From Pinus tabuliformis (lineage: Eukaryota > Streptophyta > Pinopsida > Pinales > Pinaceae): 64,000 nucleotides of DNA. The position numbers were made by a program, and so were the translations under genes. The DNA lies in contig CM062816.1 of assembly GCA_031772625.1 (NCBI GenBank), positions 828,674,556 to 828,738,555 of the forward strand, given 5' to 3'. A model generated the notes under the pieces. It saw nothing but the letters and a program-made list of their open reading frames with translations, was not told the origin of the DNA and made no database searches. This document shows positions 10,863-22,000 of this stretch, piece by piece; position 1 is the first letter of the stretch, and each line of letters starts with the position of its first letter.

Positions 10863-12465
10863 AATTAATAATAAAATTAGTCCATTACTATTTTTCTCTT
10901 TTACTTCAAACATGTAATAAAAATTTACATCAAATTTCACTTTTTTAGGAAAGGAAAATGATAAATCTTTAGATTTATTAATTATTTATGAAGGCTAATA
11001 AAGTTTATACAATTTTAAGTTTTACATAATCTACAAGTGTTGTGATTTACAATTGTGAATATTTAATGGTTTTTATATTATTAATATTAAAAAAGGATGG
11101 ATTTAAATTATTATTGAAATTGAGAATTTAATTATTATTATTTCTTTTGCATTTAAAAATTAAAGTTATCTTAATTTTTGTTTATTTTTATTTATTTAAA
11201 ATTTTTATATAACATTATATCACTCACATAGTTAATAATGTGACACTCATATAATCTTAACATCATATTGGTATATTTGTCAATTTAAATGTCATTTAAT
11301 GAAATAATATATTTTTTCTTCTCAAATCCCCAATTAAAATAATGTTTTATGAGCATTATTGATTTAAAATAATGTTTTATGAGTATCATTGATTTAAGGA
11401 TTGACATGTTGATTGTTACCCATCGTAAATATATGCTATTCTCATAATCTTTTTTTTCTTCATTTAATTTTTTTTAAATACATATTTTGAAGAAACTTAC
11501 TTGATACACATTCTCATTTTAAAGATTGTATCTAGGGTAAATTGGATTTTCTATAAGTTTGAGTCTTTGTTAATACATAGCCCAAAGCCATTGCAATAAT
11601 ATACATGTTAAGAAGTCAGCATGTCACTTATGAGATTTGAAGTTAAGTGGGGAAGATAACACTCATCCCAATCACTTGAGTTAGATCTAATTGACGCGTC
11701 TCTCTTACCTAGAATCTGCCCAGATGAGTAGTTTTTTTTCCTTTGTTTGGAATAGAAAACTTTATCTAAGGGAACATTTCAAACATGTATGATCTTAGAT
11801 TATATCTAAATATGAACTTGCACAAAATAAGCAATACCAACATAACAAAATCTAAAGTTTTGAATATTGTGATGAGAATTATAATGCTAATTATTTAGGA
11901 TTTTGCATTCATAGGAAATCTTCACTTTTCTTTTCGCTAAATCAATAATATGCCCTTTTCTTGTTTCTATACATATTTATTTATCAAACTCTTCCACTTT
12001 ATTAGTAGTATTCCCCACAACATTGATATTTGTTTGATGATGTTTAGCCTTGTCAATCTTTTGAGAATGCCTCCAAAGTTTTATTTTCTTATTCCTCATC
12101 TCGTTGAGCCCAAGGTCCATGAGATTTGTCATCTATAGCTTTGAATACTTGAAGTAATTTTTTTTATGCTTAGGCATGAAGCTTAAGCAATCTATAGACA
12201 AAGTCGTATATATTTGTTGTTAGCTTTAGATTGATGTAGTAGGGATTATGCTCTAACATGTACTCTAGTAAAAAAAAATCAGCGTACTCTATTTAAGAGA
12301 TAAAAAGTAAACAATCATTATTCTTGGTGGTCTTGAGTAACAATTTCATTTAACTTTATTTATATGGACTTTAGAAATATCTAAATCAAAGACATGTTAT
12401 CCTATATAATAATCCATTGATATAATTATATTCAATTTGTATTTCTTTTTTCTAATTTGATGTTC

Positions 12466-12818
12466 TGTTAGGTCCCTATAATACTAGTGATTCCCCCATT
12501 ACTATTGTCATTGTAGCCCTTATTGTTATTATTGTAGCCCTTATTGTTATTATTGTGCCCCTATTGTCCCCATATTGTTATTAGTGTGCTCCATAGAAAC
12601 CCACTATTGTTATTGTTGTGCCCTTATTTTATTACTGTTATGTCGGCTTGATTATATTGTGACCCCTTAGACTCCTATATATAGAAGAGAGGTTTAGTCA
12701 TTTGTATCATCCAAGAATTGTTCATTTGTGTAATGTAAAGGAGGTTTCCCCTTGAAGAGGCTGAATTCTAAGGCATTGATCTATCTTTTCTATCTTTTTG
12801 TGAGCTGGTTTCACAACA
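12466..12818 (+). repeat. 5' LTR of element H
   Basis: It starts TGTTAGGTCCC and ends TTTCACAACA. A TATA box (TATATATAG, 12676-12684) marks the expected promoter. It has a tandem duplication of a 21-bp unit containing TTATTGTTATTATTG that the 3' LTR lacks, which explains the 20-bp length difference together with one single-base indel. Confidence 0.95.
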
Positions 12819-12820
12819 TT

Positions 12821-12838
12821 TGGTATCAGAGCTTTGGA
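12821..12838 (+). other. Primer binding site of element H (initiator Met tRNA)
   Basis: TGGTATCAGAGCTTTGGA begins two bases after the 5' LTR. TGGTATCAGAGC is complementary to the 3' end of plant initiator methionine tRNA, which primes minus-strand cDNA. Confidence 0.9.
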
Positions 12839-13491
12839 TTTTGGGGTTTCGCTGCTCCAAACAGGTCATCGTGGCATTTTCACTATAACGTTTTTTCTGC
12901 AACGTTTCAGAAGCTAAAAAAAACTTTGAGTTGAAATCGTTATGAACTTCGGGGTCTGAATTTCAGAGCTTATCTCACCATATTTTCGGAGATATGATTT
13001 GAGGAAGTTAGGATTTTTGCAGACTCCCGAATTACATTCCAAACAAGTGACCTAGGTAAAATCGTCATAACTTTTGTTCTGAGCATTAGATTGAAATTTC
13101 GTAAGAAGTTTCAGAAAGAGGACAACCTATAGCTTTTTGTATATCAGTTTTAGGTACTAAGGTTGAAACAGTGACACGTGGCACTTTGTACAAGTTCGCT
13201 TTACTGAACTAGTCTATAATCAGGCCACCGTGAGAGATTTGGCATAACTCTTCATTGGAGAATCCAATATTGATCAAACTTCCGGTGTTAGAAAGAGGAC
13301 ACAGAGGGCTACTGCAGGATGTGATTTCAGATTTCAAGATCCGCAGTTACAGAGATACAACAGATTCAATATCAAACTCTTACACAGTGAAAAAAAAGGT
13401 GTAGTTTTTTTTAAATTTTGCATAAGATTGGTTTGAAAAATTAGTTTGAAGGAATTCAAAGGGAATAGTGAAGAATTATTAGCATTAATTA
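12839..13491 (+). other. Untranslated leader of element H
   Basis: About 650 bases between the PBS and the first Gag codon without a coding frame. As in other LTR elements, it probably holds packaging signals. Nothing specific could be identified. Confidence 0.6.
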
Positions 13492-15190
13492 ATGCCCCGA
13501 AGAAAGAAAATGGAAACACCTAGTAAGCAACCTGAAAGCTCTAGCATGACTCGTGAAGAAGAGGAAGAAATGCAACATGATATATCAAAATTACAAGACC
13601 AAGTACAACAAAGTTCACTCTCACAAAAGGTAACTGAAGCCAAGATGAATGGCGTGGAAGCTAATATGAATGGCGTGCAAGTTAATATAGATGGCGTGCA
13701 AGCTAAGATGGATGGAATGGAAGCTAAGATGAATGGCATGGACGCTAAGATGGAAGAATTGAAAATAAATTTGAATAAGTTGCTACAAGAAATGGTTACT
13801 AATGGTGAAAGGGTAGTAAAGGAAACTCGTGATGAGAACAAAAGAAATGTTAATCATGATTTCATAGACTCTAATGTTGGATTGAAGACCCACCATGTTC
13901 CAAAAATCAATATGAGGAAGTTTGATGGCAAGGATCCTGAAACATCGATACTACAGATGGAGCAATTTTTCGATCTCCATAATGTGCAAAACACCCAAAA
14001 GGTACGTATTGCAACTTTATATTTGGAACAAAATCAGTTTGTATGGTATCGATGACTTTGCTCTTGTAAACAAAATGTCACTTGGGCAATTTTTACGAAA
14101 GAAATGATAGCACATTATGAGGATACAAAAAGAAACACTTTTTTTAGCCAATTGATAAATCTTAAACAAAAGGGTTCAATGATGGATCACATTGAGGACT
14201 TCCAAAAATTGAACATAAGGGTAAAAGATATTCCAGAGGAACATATGATTGATGTGTTCATAGGGACTTTAAAGGATAATATCCAACATGAGGTTCGCCT
14301 TTGGGAACCTGATTCATTGGAGAAGGCATTCAAGTTAGCAAGAAAAATGGAAAGCAAAATTATGGCAACCAAAAAGCCTACCACTCACAACTATAAAGAT
14401 GGAAGTGTTGTTGCCCCTAACCTTCCACAACCTACAAGGTTGACACCACAACAATTGGAAGAAAAAAGAGAAAAATGGCTTTGTTACAGTTGTGATAGCA
14501 AATACACTAAAGGTCATAAGTGTGCTGAGAAGAAATTATTCTACATAGATTGTGAAGAGGAGGAAGAAAAGGAACAAGAAATGTCAAAAGAAGAGGATAT
14601 ACTCCAGGAGAAAACCCTAGATAAAGAAGAAATGAATCCGACCATATCTTGTAATGCATTGGCTGGAATTACCACTCCTCAAACTATCAAGATAGAAGGA
14701 CATATCAAGAAGAAAAAGGTAATAGTGTTGATTGATTTAGGAAGTACCCATAATTTTATTCATTATAAGATAGCCAAGGAATTGAATTGCTTCCTATATC
14801 CAACACCATGTCAAGTGATGATTGTAAGTGGAGGAACCATAAATTGCTCTAGAAAGTGTCATAATATCAAGCTATCCATGGGAGAATATGTATTGAATAG
14901 CCCAATGCTTTCCATTCCAATGGGTGGTGCTGATGTTGTACAAGAAGTCCAATGGATACAATCCTTGGGTATAATAGCTTTTAATGTTCAAGAAATTTTC
15001 ATGAAATTTTGTGCGGAAGGAAAGGAAGTTGAATTAAGGGGTATTGCAGGGAAACCGGGAAAGATAATCAACTCTAACGGTATGACAAAGCTTCTAAATA
15101 AGGAACAACGAGGCGTAATTGCACACTTATGTTCGCTAGAGGTTCCCACATTGAAATCATCTATTTCTCTAGAGCTCCAAAAGTCTTGGA
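13492..15190 (+). pseudogene. Element H Gag and protease, one in-frame TGA
   Basis: The start at 13492 (MPRRKKMETPSKQ) opens a frame running through a TGA at 14053-14055 to about 15190. It holds a coiled coil with a seven-residue repeat (residues about 45-90), the retrotransposon Gag domain (GKDPETSILQMEQFF onward), and a zinc finger at 14482-14523 (CYSCDSKYTKGHKC). Next come an acidic linker and the protease box VIVLIDLGSTHNFIH (about 14719-14763), with Asp-Leu-Gly in place of the classic Asp-Ser/Thr-Gly. The TGA stands where CGA would fit. A one-base frameshift near 15170-15180 separates this frame from RT, so no Gag-Pol fusion can be made. Confidence 0.9.
13638..13758 (+). repeat. In-frame 21-bp coding minisatellite in H gag
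   Basis: About six copies of a 21-base unit encode variants of the heptad A-K/N-M-N/D-G-V/M-E/Q. The period of seven residues matches a coiled-coil heptad, so copy-number change lengthens the Gag coiled coil without breaking frame. Confidence 0.85.
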
Positions 15191-17965
15191 CAAACATTCC
15201 AAGGTATTTAAGACTCCCAAAGGCCTCCCACCTATTCGTGATCATGATCATGCTATTCATTTGATTCCAGGAAGTGTTCCTCCAAACATCTGGCTGTACA
15301 GATATCCATATGCCCAAAAGAGTGAAATTGAATGTATGGTTGCAGAAATGCTAGAGGATGGTATAATTCAACCTAGTCAAAGTTCTTTCTCTACTCTAGT
15401 GGTATTGGTGCACAAGAAGGATGGATCATGGTGCATGTGTCCGGATTACAGGGAGCTCAACATGCTCACTATTAAAGATAAATTTCCCATTCCTATCATT
15501 GATGAATTATTAGATGAAATGCATGGACCAATTTACTTCACCAAGTTGGATCTTCGTTCAGGATATCATCAAATCAGAATGAAGACTGAAGACATTCTGA
15601 AAGCAGCATTTAGAACTCATGAGGGTCATTATGAATTTTTGGTCATGCCTTTTGGCCTTACCAATGCACCTTCGGCATTTCAAGGTTTGATGAATTCCAT
15701 TTTCAAACCCTTCCTTAGAAAATTTGTGTTAGTATTTTTTGATGATATACTTATCTACAACAAGTCTTGGAAGGATCATGTTCAACATGTTGACAGGGTG
15801 CTCAAACTATTGGAGGAGAAACATTTATATGCAAAAAGCTCCAAATGTTTCTTTGGAGTACAAGAGGTGGAATATTTGGGGCATATTGTATCTCATGAAG
15901 GTGTTAAGGTAGACCCTAACAAAATTAAAGCCATTAAGGAATGGAAAATCCCCACATCCATAAAGCATCTGCAAGGATTTATCAGGTTGGCAGGGTATTA
16001 TCGCAAGTTTGTTAAGAATTATGGGAGAATAGCAGCACCTCTAACAACATTATTAAAGAAATATGCATTTTCATGGACTCCAGAAGCAACAAAGGCCTTC
16101 GAACATCTTAAAGAGGCAACGTGCCAAGCACCAGTCTTAGCTATGCCGAACTTTACAAAAACCTTTATTGTCGAATATGATGCTTCAGGAAATGGAATTG
16201 GTGTTGTTTTAATGCAAGTTGAAAGACCCATTGCTTTTGAGATTTGTTCAATCAAAGGAAATTATCTACACAAAGATACTTAAGAGAAGGAAATGTTGGC
16301 AATACTACATGCACTTAAGAAATGACGACCCTACCTAATGGGAAGACACTTCAAGGTAAAAACGGATCATGGTAGTCTTAAATACTTTTTATAACAAAGA
16401 TTATCCTCTGAAGAGCCAAAAAAATGGGCCATAAATATGTTGGGCTATGACTTTGAAATCATCTACAAAAAAGGGAAGCAAAATGTTGTGGCAGATGCAC
16501 TCTCAAGAAAGGATGAGGATGTGGAAGCATTGTTGTGCACCATTTCTATTATCCAACCATATTGGATAAATGAAGCAAGGGATGAATGGAAGAATGACGA
16601 AGTGGTGTGGGCACTCATTCAAAAGTTACAACAAGATCCCAGTACATCTAACACACTTAGCTGGAAAAATGATTCGTTATGGTACAAATATTGCTTATAC
16701 CTATGTAAGAATTCCCAATTCAAACAAAAGATTCTTATGAAATTGCACACTTCTCCCTTAGGAGGGCACTTAGGATTTTTAAAAATTTACCACAGGGTTA
16801 AGAAGGAATTTTTTTGGGATGGCCTTAAATCGGATATTCAAAAGTTTGTGAAGGAATGTTTGGTTTGCCAACAAAATAAATTTGAAACAATTATGACCCC
16901 AGGACTATTACAACCTTTATCCATTCCAAGCCAACGTTGGGAGGAGGTTTCAATGGATTTTATCACAGGTTTACCCTAGTCTGAAGGAAAGAGTGTCATC
17001 ATGGTGGTAGTTGACAGACTTACCAAGTATGCACACTTTTGTGCATTATCACATCCATTTAAAGTCAATACAGTTTCTACTGCATTTATGGAAACAATTC
17101 AAAAGATACATGGAAACCCAAAGATTATTGTAAGCAATAGAGATCCCATTTTACTGGAAATTTTTGGACAAAATTATTTTCTTGTCTTGGTACTTAGTTA
17201 GCTCATAACTCATCTTATCATCCTCAATCTGATGGGAAAACTGAGATAGTAAACAAATGTTGGAAGGATATCTTTGTTGTTTTGTATATGATAAATAGAC
17301 ACAATGGGTCCAATGGTTGCCTCTGGCTGAATGGTGGTATAACACTTCCTTCCATACTGCAGCAAAAATGAACCCATTTATGACACTTTATGGATATCAT
17401 CCAACATCCATCACATCATATTTAAGAGAAAATTCTAAGGTTCAAGCAGTGGAACATCACATCGAGCATCAACAACAAGTTCTCCAACTCTTAAAGGATA
17501 ACCTCACGTTGGCACAGAATAGAATGAAACAACAAGCATATCAACATCGCAGTGAAAGACGTTTTGATGTAGGTGACCGGGTATTCCTACAACTACAACA
17601 TATAAACAATTGTCCCTCAAGCAAGCTAAGAAGGATAATAAATTATCACCAAAGTATTATGGTCCATACAAGGTGTTGCAAAATATTGGTACTATGGCAT
17701 AAAAATTGGAGCTTCCTGCAGCTTCCCGAGTGCACTCAGTTTTCCATGTTTCATGTTTAAAGAAGGTTATAAGTGATAATCTCCCAGTTCAAACAATATT
17801 TCCATAACTTGACGAGGAAGGAAAAATCATATCGGAACCGAAAGCAGTCACAGGAACAAAACTCGATAGCTACGATATCGATCAATTTCGGAGTATCTCA
17901 TCAAGTGGAAGAACTTATCCGTTGAAGATTCTACATGGGAGGATGAGAATTTTATATAGAAGCTC
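15129..17965 (+). pseudogene. Element H Pol: RT, RNase H, integrase, chromodomain
   Basis: RT motifs: [19 protein letters not shown] (about 15440), [28 protein letters not shown] and the catalytic FFDDILIY (D-D at 15741-15746). RNase H begins [13 protein letters not shown] with its Asp at 16179. Integrase shows H-T-S-P-L-G-G-H-L and C-L-V-C-Q (zinc domain, 16741-16875), then MDFITGLP and VVVDRLTKYAHF. The tail holds GDRVFLQLQ (17572) and, in another frame, a chromodomain near 17885-17965 with the aromatic-rich EYLIKWKNLSVEDSTWEDEN. Stops lie at 16281, about 16326, about 16390 and 16977; frameshifts lie near 17160 and 17610. The chromodomain steers integration to particular chromatin in this family. 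Confidence 0.92.
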
Positions 17966-17999
17966 TGGAACTACTCAGGCATTGAGTACATTGGTTTTC

Positions 18000-18013
18000 G
18001 GAAGGAGAGGATC
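18000..18013 (+). other. Polypurine tract of element H
   Basis: GGAAGGAGAGGATC directly precedes the 3' LTR. It is the expected position of the plus-strand primer. Confidence 0.85.
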
Positions 18014-18014
18014 A

Positions 18015-18347
18015 TGTTAGGTCCCTATAATACTAGTGATTCCCCCATTACTATTGTCATTGTAGCCCTTATTGTTATTATTGTGCCCCTATTGTCCCCA
18101 TATTGTTATTAGTGTGCCCCACAGAAACCCACTATTGTTATTGTTGTGCCCTTATGTTATTATTGTTATGTCGGCTTGATTATATTGTGACCCCTTAGAC
18201 TCCTATATATAGAAGGGAGGTTTAGTCATTTGTATCATCCAAGAATTGTTTATTTGTGTAATGTAAAGGAGGTTGCCCCCTTGAAGAGGCTGAATTCTAA
18301 GGTGTTGATCTATCTTTTCTATGTTTTTGTGCGTTGGTTTCATAACA
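18015..18347 (+). repeat. 3' LTR of element H
   Basis: It starts TGTTAGGTCCC and ends TTTCATAACA. It matches the 5' LTR except for about 13 substitutions, a missing 21-bp duplicate and one single-base indel. A TATA box lies at 18204-18212. The target duplication TGTTC follows at 18348-18352. Confidence 0.95.
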
Positions 18348-18352
18348 TGTTC

Positions 18353-18859
18353 AAGTATCATGTAAAATAGCCTAATTAGAAATTTAAAGAGCACTAAATA
18401 CCATGTTGGAGTATGATTTGTAATAATCTCAACATATGAATCCAATATACAATGTTTAACCATCATATGGGCACATATAACATGTCCTATTTTATATGGA
18501 TGTTGGAAAAAATACTAATTGTGTTAAAATATTTACTTTATGATTTTAACACTTTGAAATTCCTCAAGATAAATTTATATTTTTTATACAAATTTTTAAT
18601 TTATATTCCATCTAAAAACTAGATTTTTTCCAGAATATATATATCCAATATTAAAATATACATTGGGAAGACCTTGTAGGTTTGATCAAAAAACAAAATT
18701 AGAAACTCTCAAAAGACTCTAGAACCTCTTAGGCTATCTAAAAAAACTCTTTGCATGGCTATCGAAAAAAGTTAACACGAGTATGTATTTACTTAGATTA
18801 ACTCAAAAGAGTTTTTGTATCATTTCAAAATTTAATAATGAAATTAGGTAATTGTCCCC
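18353..18859. other. Gene-free AT-rich stretch, probably LINE2 3' UTR and flank
   Basis: No coding signal. The LINE2 RNase H frame ends near 18870, so part of this stretch should be the LINE2 3' untranslated region. I could not find a clear poly(T) run (a minus-strand poly(A) tail) or target duplication, so the 3' end of LINE2 is not placed. Confidence 0.5.
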
Positions 18860-18864
18860 TCCAA

Positions 18865-19778
18865 CGCTTGATCATCTAGGGTTTTTTCTATCTCCAAGGT
18901 GTCCAAATGAACCTATAATGCCTCTTTGGATAGGCTATATTTCATAGCATTCAACTCCCTTAAGATGTGTTTGGTTTCAAACCATTTTAACTTTCTTGCT
19001 TCACTTCTGATTTCCTGAAGGATATGGTAAAGATGAGGACCATCCCAATTTTGATCCTATTGAACATCCAGTCAACCACTAGTTGGGATTCCCAAAATAT
19101 TTGTAATTTCCTCACCCCAAAATAATTTTCCATGCACAAAAGAACCCACAAATCCAAGAGATTTGCCTTTGTGTTTGTGCCACTACTTGGACAAACAAAT
19201 ATGTTTGACTAGATGTTTGTTGGGGTAAAGGATTGCACCGTCCCCACAAATTGGTGGGTAACATTGTTTCCCCCATTAAAGTATCCCCAAGGCATTTATT
19301 CCTTTACTGGAGGCATAATAGGAACCCTGGTATTCTTTTTTCTTGGATCCACTTTGTGAGCATTGACTGTAGACTCTATAATAGCCATTACCACTTCAAC
19401 AATATTAGGTTTGCCTTGAAAAATAACCATGTTTCTAGCCCAGTAGATAGTATGAACTCAAGCAATCGAGAGAGCAGGAAAATATTGAATTGATTAGTCT
19501 GAAATCGAATCTTTAACATGTTTTTCAACTGAAAATTTGTCTCAAGGAATGGAGGATGGAGCATACTTCGAAACAACGACTAACCAACCCTATTGAGAAA
19601 AGAGACAATTCACAAATAGGTGGTTAATCAATTCTTCTTCTGATCTGCACAAAGAGCATCGATTAGGGCTGATCCAACCTCTTTTTAATTCACTATCCCA
19701 TGTAAACAAGTTGTTGGAGAGAGCACCCCAAAGGGCCAACTTTCATTTCAATGGGTCTTTATTATTCCATAATAAATT
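18865..19778 (-). pseudogene. LINE2 C-terminal piece: zf-RVT and RNase H remnant
   Basis: Read from 19778 downward, the frame gives LLWNNKDPLKWKLALWGALS..LFTWDSELKRGW then CSLCRSEEELINHLFVNC. This is the zinc-binding zf-RVT region (C-X2-C...H...C) that follows RT in plant LINEs. The lower part ends with KHILRELNAMKYSLSKEAL near 18940, matching the closing RNase H motif H.LRE.N..AD.LSKEAL with the catalytic Asp changed. Frameshifts and stops fill the middle. Its upstream part lies 31.7 kb away across element X. Confidence 0.8.
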
Positions 19779-20178
19779 TGTAGTAGATTCAATCAACTAA
19801 TAAAACACACATAAAAAATACCAAAAAACATACAAATTAAACATGGCGGAAAAGGCCTCAGCGTCACTATATTCCTCTCATGATGCAATCCAATGTACAA
19901 ATAATGATAATAATACAAATAAATACATGAGGAAGTTTGTCTCAAGATAGTACGTCTATCTTGAACACTATGGTTGAGCAAATTTCTCAACCAAACACTT
20001 ATCTAGGAGCCTAACTAGTTGGAGGGAATCTCTCAACCAACTATGCCTAAACTGACTCCTAACAATGACAAACAAACTCAATCTAAAAATTTAGGATTAA
20101 ATCCAACTTTTTTTATTTTAATTAATTTAATTGTTTTTGACTTATAATTGTTTTCATCACATGAGAGTGAGGCTAATA
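19779..20178 (-). repeat. 3' LTR of element X
   Basis: It is 400 bases, starting TGTAGTAGATTC on the plus strand and ending GAGGCTAATA, where the partner copy ends GAGGCTAACA; the terminal CA has mutated to TA. The target duplication AAATT precedes it. Confidence 0.88.
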
Positions 20179-20190
20179 TTCCCCCCTTCA
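20179..20190 (-). other. Polypurine tract of element X
   Basis: The plus strand reads TTCCCCCCTTCA, so the minus strand reads TGAAGGGGGGAA directly before the LTR. This position sets the element's orientation. Confidence 0.75.
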
Positions 20191-20429
20191 ATGATAAGTC
20201 CAAAATAAGAACCAGAAACCATATTCCAAGTTCTCATGTTGATCCTCAAAAACGCTGCCTGAAAAACCGCCAAAGTTGGATGCTGAAGAAACTGCAATAT
20301 GAAGAGACCATAAGTCAGCTGCATGTCTAATTCATCTCTAAATGTTGCTTGACAACTCCATCATGTGCCAGCTACAAAAGGATCCAACATTCCTTTGCTT
20401 GAAATTAGCATCTTGTGTCCACTGAAAAA

Positions 20430-20740
20430 ATTTGATGAACGCCCACTGGCGTATTTGTTTGTCCACTAACAAAACTTGATGAACGCCCATTGGTGAATCT
20501 ACTTATGATGATTTCCCACTGGCTGATGACGTTGAAAAACAACTCATTGTTGCTTTTGTTGTGTTTGAAAACTACTCACTGCTGACTTTGTTGTCGATTG
20601 CCCACTAGCGAATTTGTTAATGCTCACTCGCTAATAAAAATGCCCACTAGCTGCTTCACTGATGTTGTCGAGACTTTTAGTCTGACAACCATTGTCAATT
20701 TCATTGACATTTTCCCCACTTTGTCAGCTGAAATGAGAGA
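20430..20740. repeat. Irregular array of a CCCACT(A/G)GC motif in X
   Basis: About eight variants of a phrase like GCCCACTGGCG.ATTTGTT occur at irregular spacing (near 20440, 20486, 20513, 20575, 20598, 20622, 20641 and 20717), mixed with TTGATGAACGCCCA. No protein repeat is convincing in any frame. It lies between the Gag-like frame and the PPT of element X, that is in its 3' untranslated region. Confidence 0.6.
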
Positions 20741-20812
20741 CAATCTTCTTCAAACTATTTCTGAACTTACCCCCTTCAGGTGTAGGAGTGTTTCACTAGT
20801 GTACTTCCCCGT

Positions 20813-21445
20813 TCAACTGCACGAGAGTACCATCTTCATTTTTATTGTTGGCTTCAATATGTGTGATTGAATTCGATTGTAAAACTTATACAATCTTCTG
20901 ACCGTGTATGACCATTCGTAGGGATAAATCCATGAATAATTGATCTTCAATCTGGTTGATTGTTGTTGTTTGCTGTATTTTGCTGATGAATGATTTGACT
21001 TGCCACAATGGTGACAAGGATGGAGATCAAAACACTGATATTCCAGATGATTGGTTCTTTGAAAATGAAGGCATTTTGGTTTGACTACAACTTTATTTTG
21101 CGCGCATGTTTGTTTGTCTGCAACTTCAATTTGTGTGTATTTTTGTTTGTCTTCAACTTTCTCATAACTAGCCGATGTGATTTGTGCAAGAAAGCCTACA
21201 CTGACAAACTTAATGGGCCTTGAATAATCTGGGATATGAAATTTGGCATCATCTTTGACATATCCTAAGCCTCGTTGATTTCTATTACTTTGGATTTCTT
21301 CCCATGGCTTGATGATTGGTTTGGAAGAAAGTTGAACTAGATCAGGGACCACTTCAACACTTGAAGTTGGTTGGATCAATGACTTGGAACCATTAGTTGT
21401 ATTTGTATTGTTCAAAGACTTGGAAGTATCACTCTTCTCTAGCAA
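20813..21445 (-). pseudogene. Gag-like fragment of element X with two degenerate zinc knuckles
   Basis: A 210-residue frame. Residues about 45-80 read NQRGLGYVKDDAKFHIPDYS, which has a G-patch-like GLGY. Residues about 120-165 hold two CCHC-like knuckles in tandem: C-L-H-F-Q-R-T-N-H-L-E-Y-Q-C (second Cys replaced by Phe), then C-H-H-C-G-K-S-N-H-S-S-A-K-Y (last Cys replaced by Tyr). Tandem knuckles of this form are typical of plant retrotransposon Gag C-termini. The same frame extends upstream past a stop near 21470 into MVNINKTTLVDIQLHLQHA, so the true protein was longer. It could instead derive from another element inserted in X. Confidence 0.5.
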
Positions 21446-22000
21446 CTCAGTTCTTTGTAGTTGTGACTCCAGTCAAAGGAACTCAATCATTTCATGTGCA
21501 TGTTGAAGATGCAATTGAATATCAACAAGAGTTGTTTTGTTGATGTTCACCATGTCGCCAGCTGATGATAAAATCAAATTGTTAAGAATTTGGACAGTTG
21601 AATGTGTGTTGCCATCTTAGCGTGCTCACTTTGAATCCAGGCTCGCTTGTATTGTTGATGCTTTAAACACTTGGTAGAGTTTTATAACTTGGTTGCTTGA
21701 ACTCTTGATTTCATGCTTGCTTGATGACGATCGCTTTGCTTGAATTCTTCACTGACACTTTGTGCTTTCTTTAATGTACTCATTGAATGTGCTAATTTTA
21801 AGAAAGGAAGGGTGTCGAACATTGTCGAAAATGCACCCAAGAGACAAATGACAAGTTCAATCTTGATAAATCAGTTGAACACTTACTTGACTTAATGTAT
21901 TCACCTTAACAATTCAAATTAGGGTGTTGGTTACAACTGAGAATGCACCCATACAATTCAGTTAAAAAATGTTTATCCGCAAGTGATACAAAAAGTGTTG

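Larger units (their letters stand above)
9169..12460. other. AT-rich intergenic DNA, no gene seen
   Basis: No coding frame resembling a known protein was found on either strand. The segment holds a short (TG)n run near 9204-9218, a near-palindrome with a TATA-like box (9484-9534), two small direct duplications (10412-10700 and 10743-10862) and long A/T-rich tracts at 10900-11500. The stretch 9580-9860 is less AT-rich but shows no gene. Confidence 0.6.
12466..18347 (+). mobile_element. Chromovirus-type Ty3/gypsy retrotransposon H, full length but disabled
   Basis: This element is 5,882 bases long, flanked by the 5-bp target duplication TGTTC (12461-12465 and 18348-18352). It has two LTRs (353 and 333 bases), an initiator-Met-type PBS, a Gag with a C-X2-C-X7-H-X-C finger, then protease, RT, RNase H, integrase and a C-terminal chromodomain, then a PPT. 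That order with a chromodomain is diagnostic of chromoviruses; the short LTRs fit the Reina-like group, but that is inference. The LTRs differ at about 13 substitutions, roughly 4 percent by eye, so insertion is fairly recent. Frameshifts and stops in gag and pol make it non-autonomous. Confidence 0.95.

Noticed and set aside
13485-13841. Minus-strand repeat-containing frame of 118 codons
   Set aside because: Antisense of the 21-bp coding minisatellite in H gag; the repeats come from gag.
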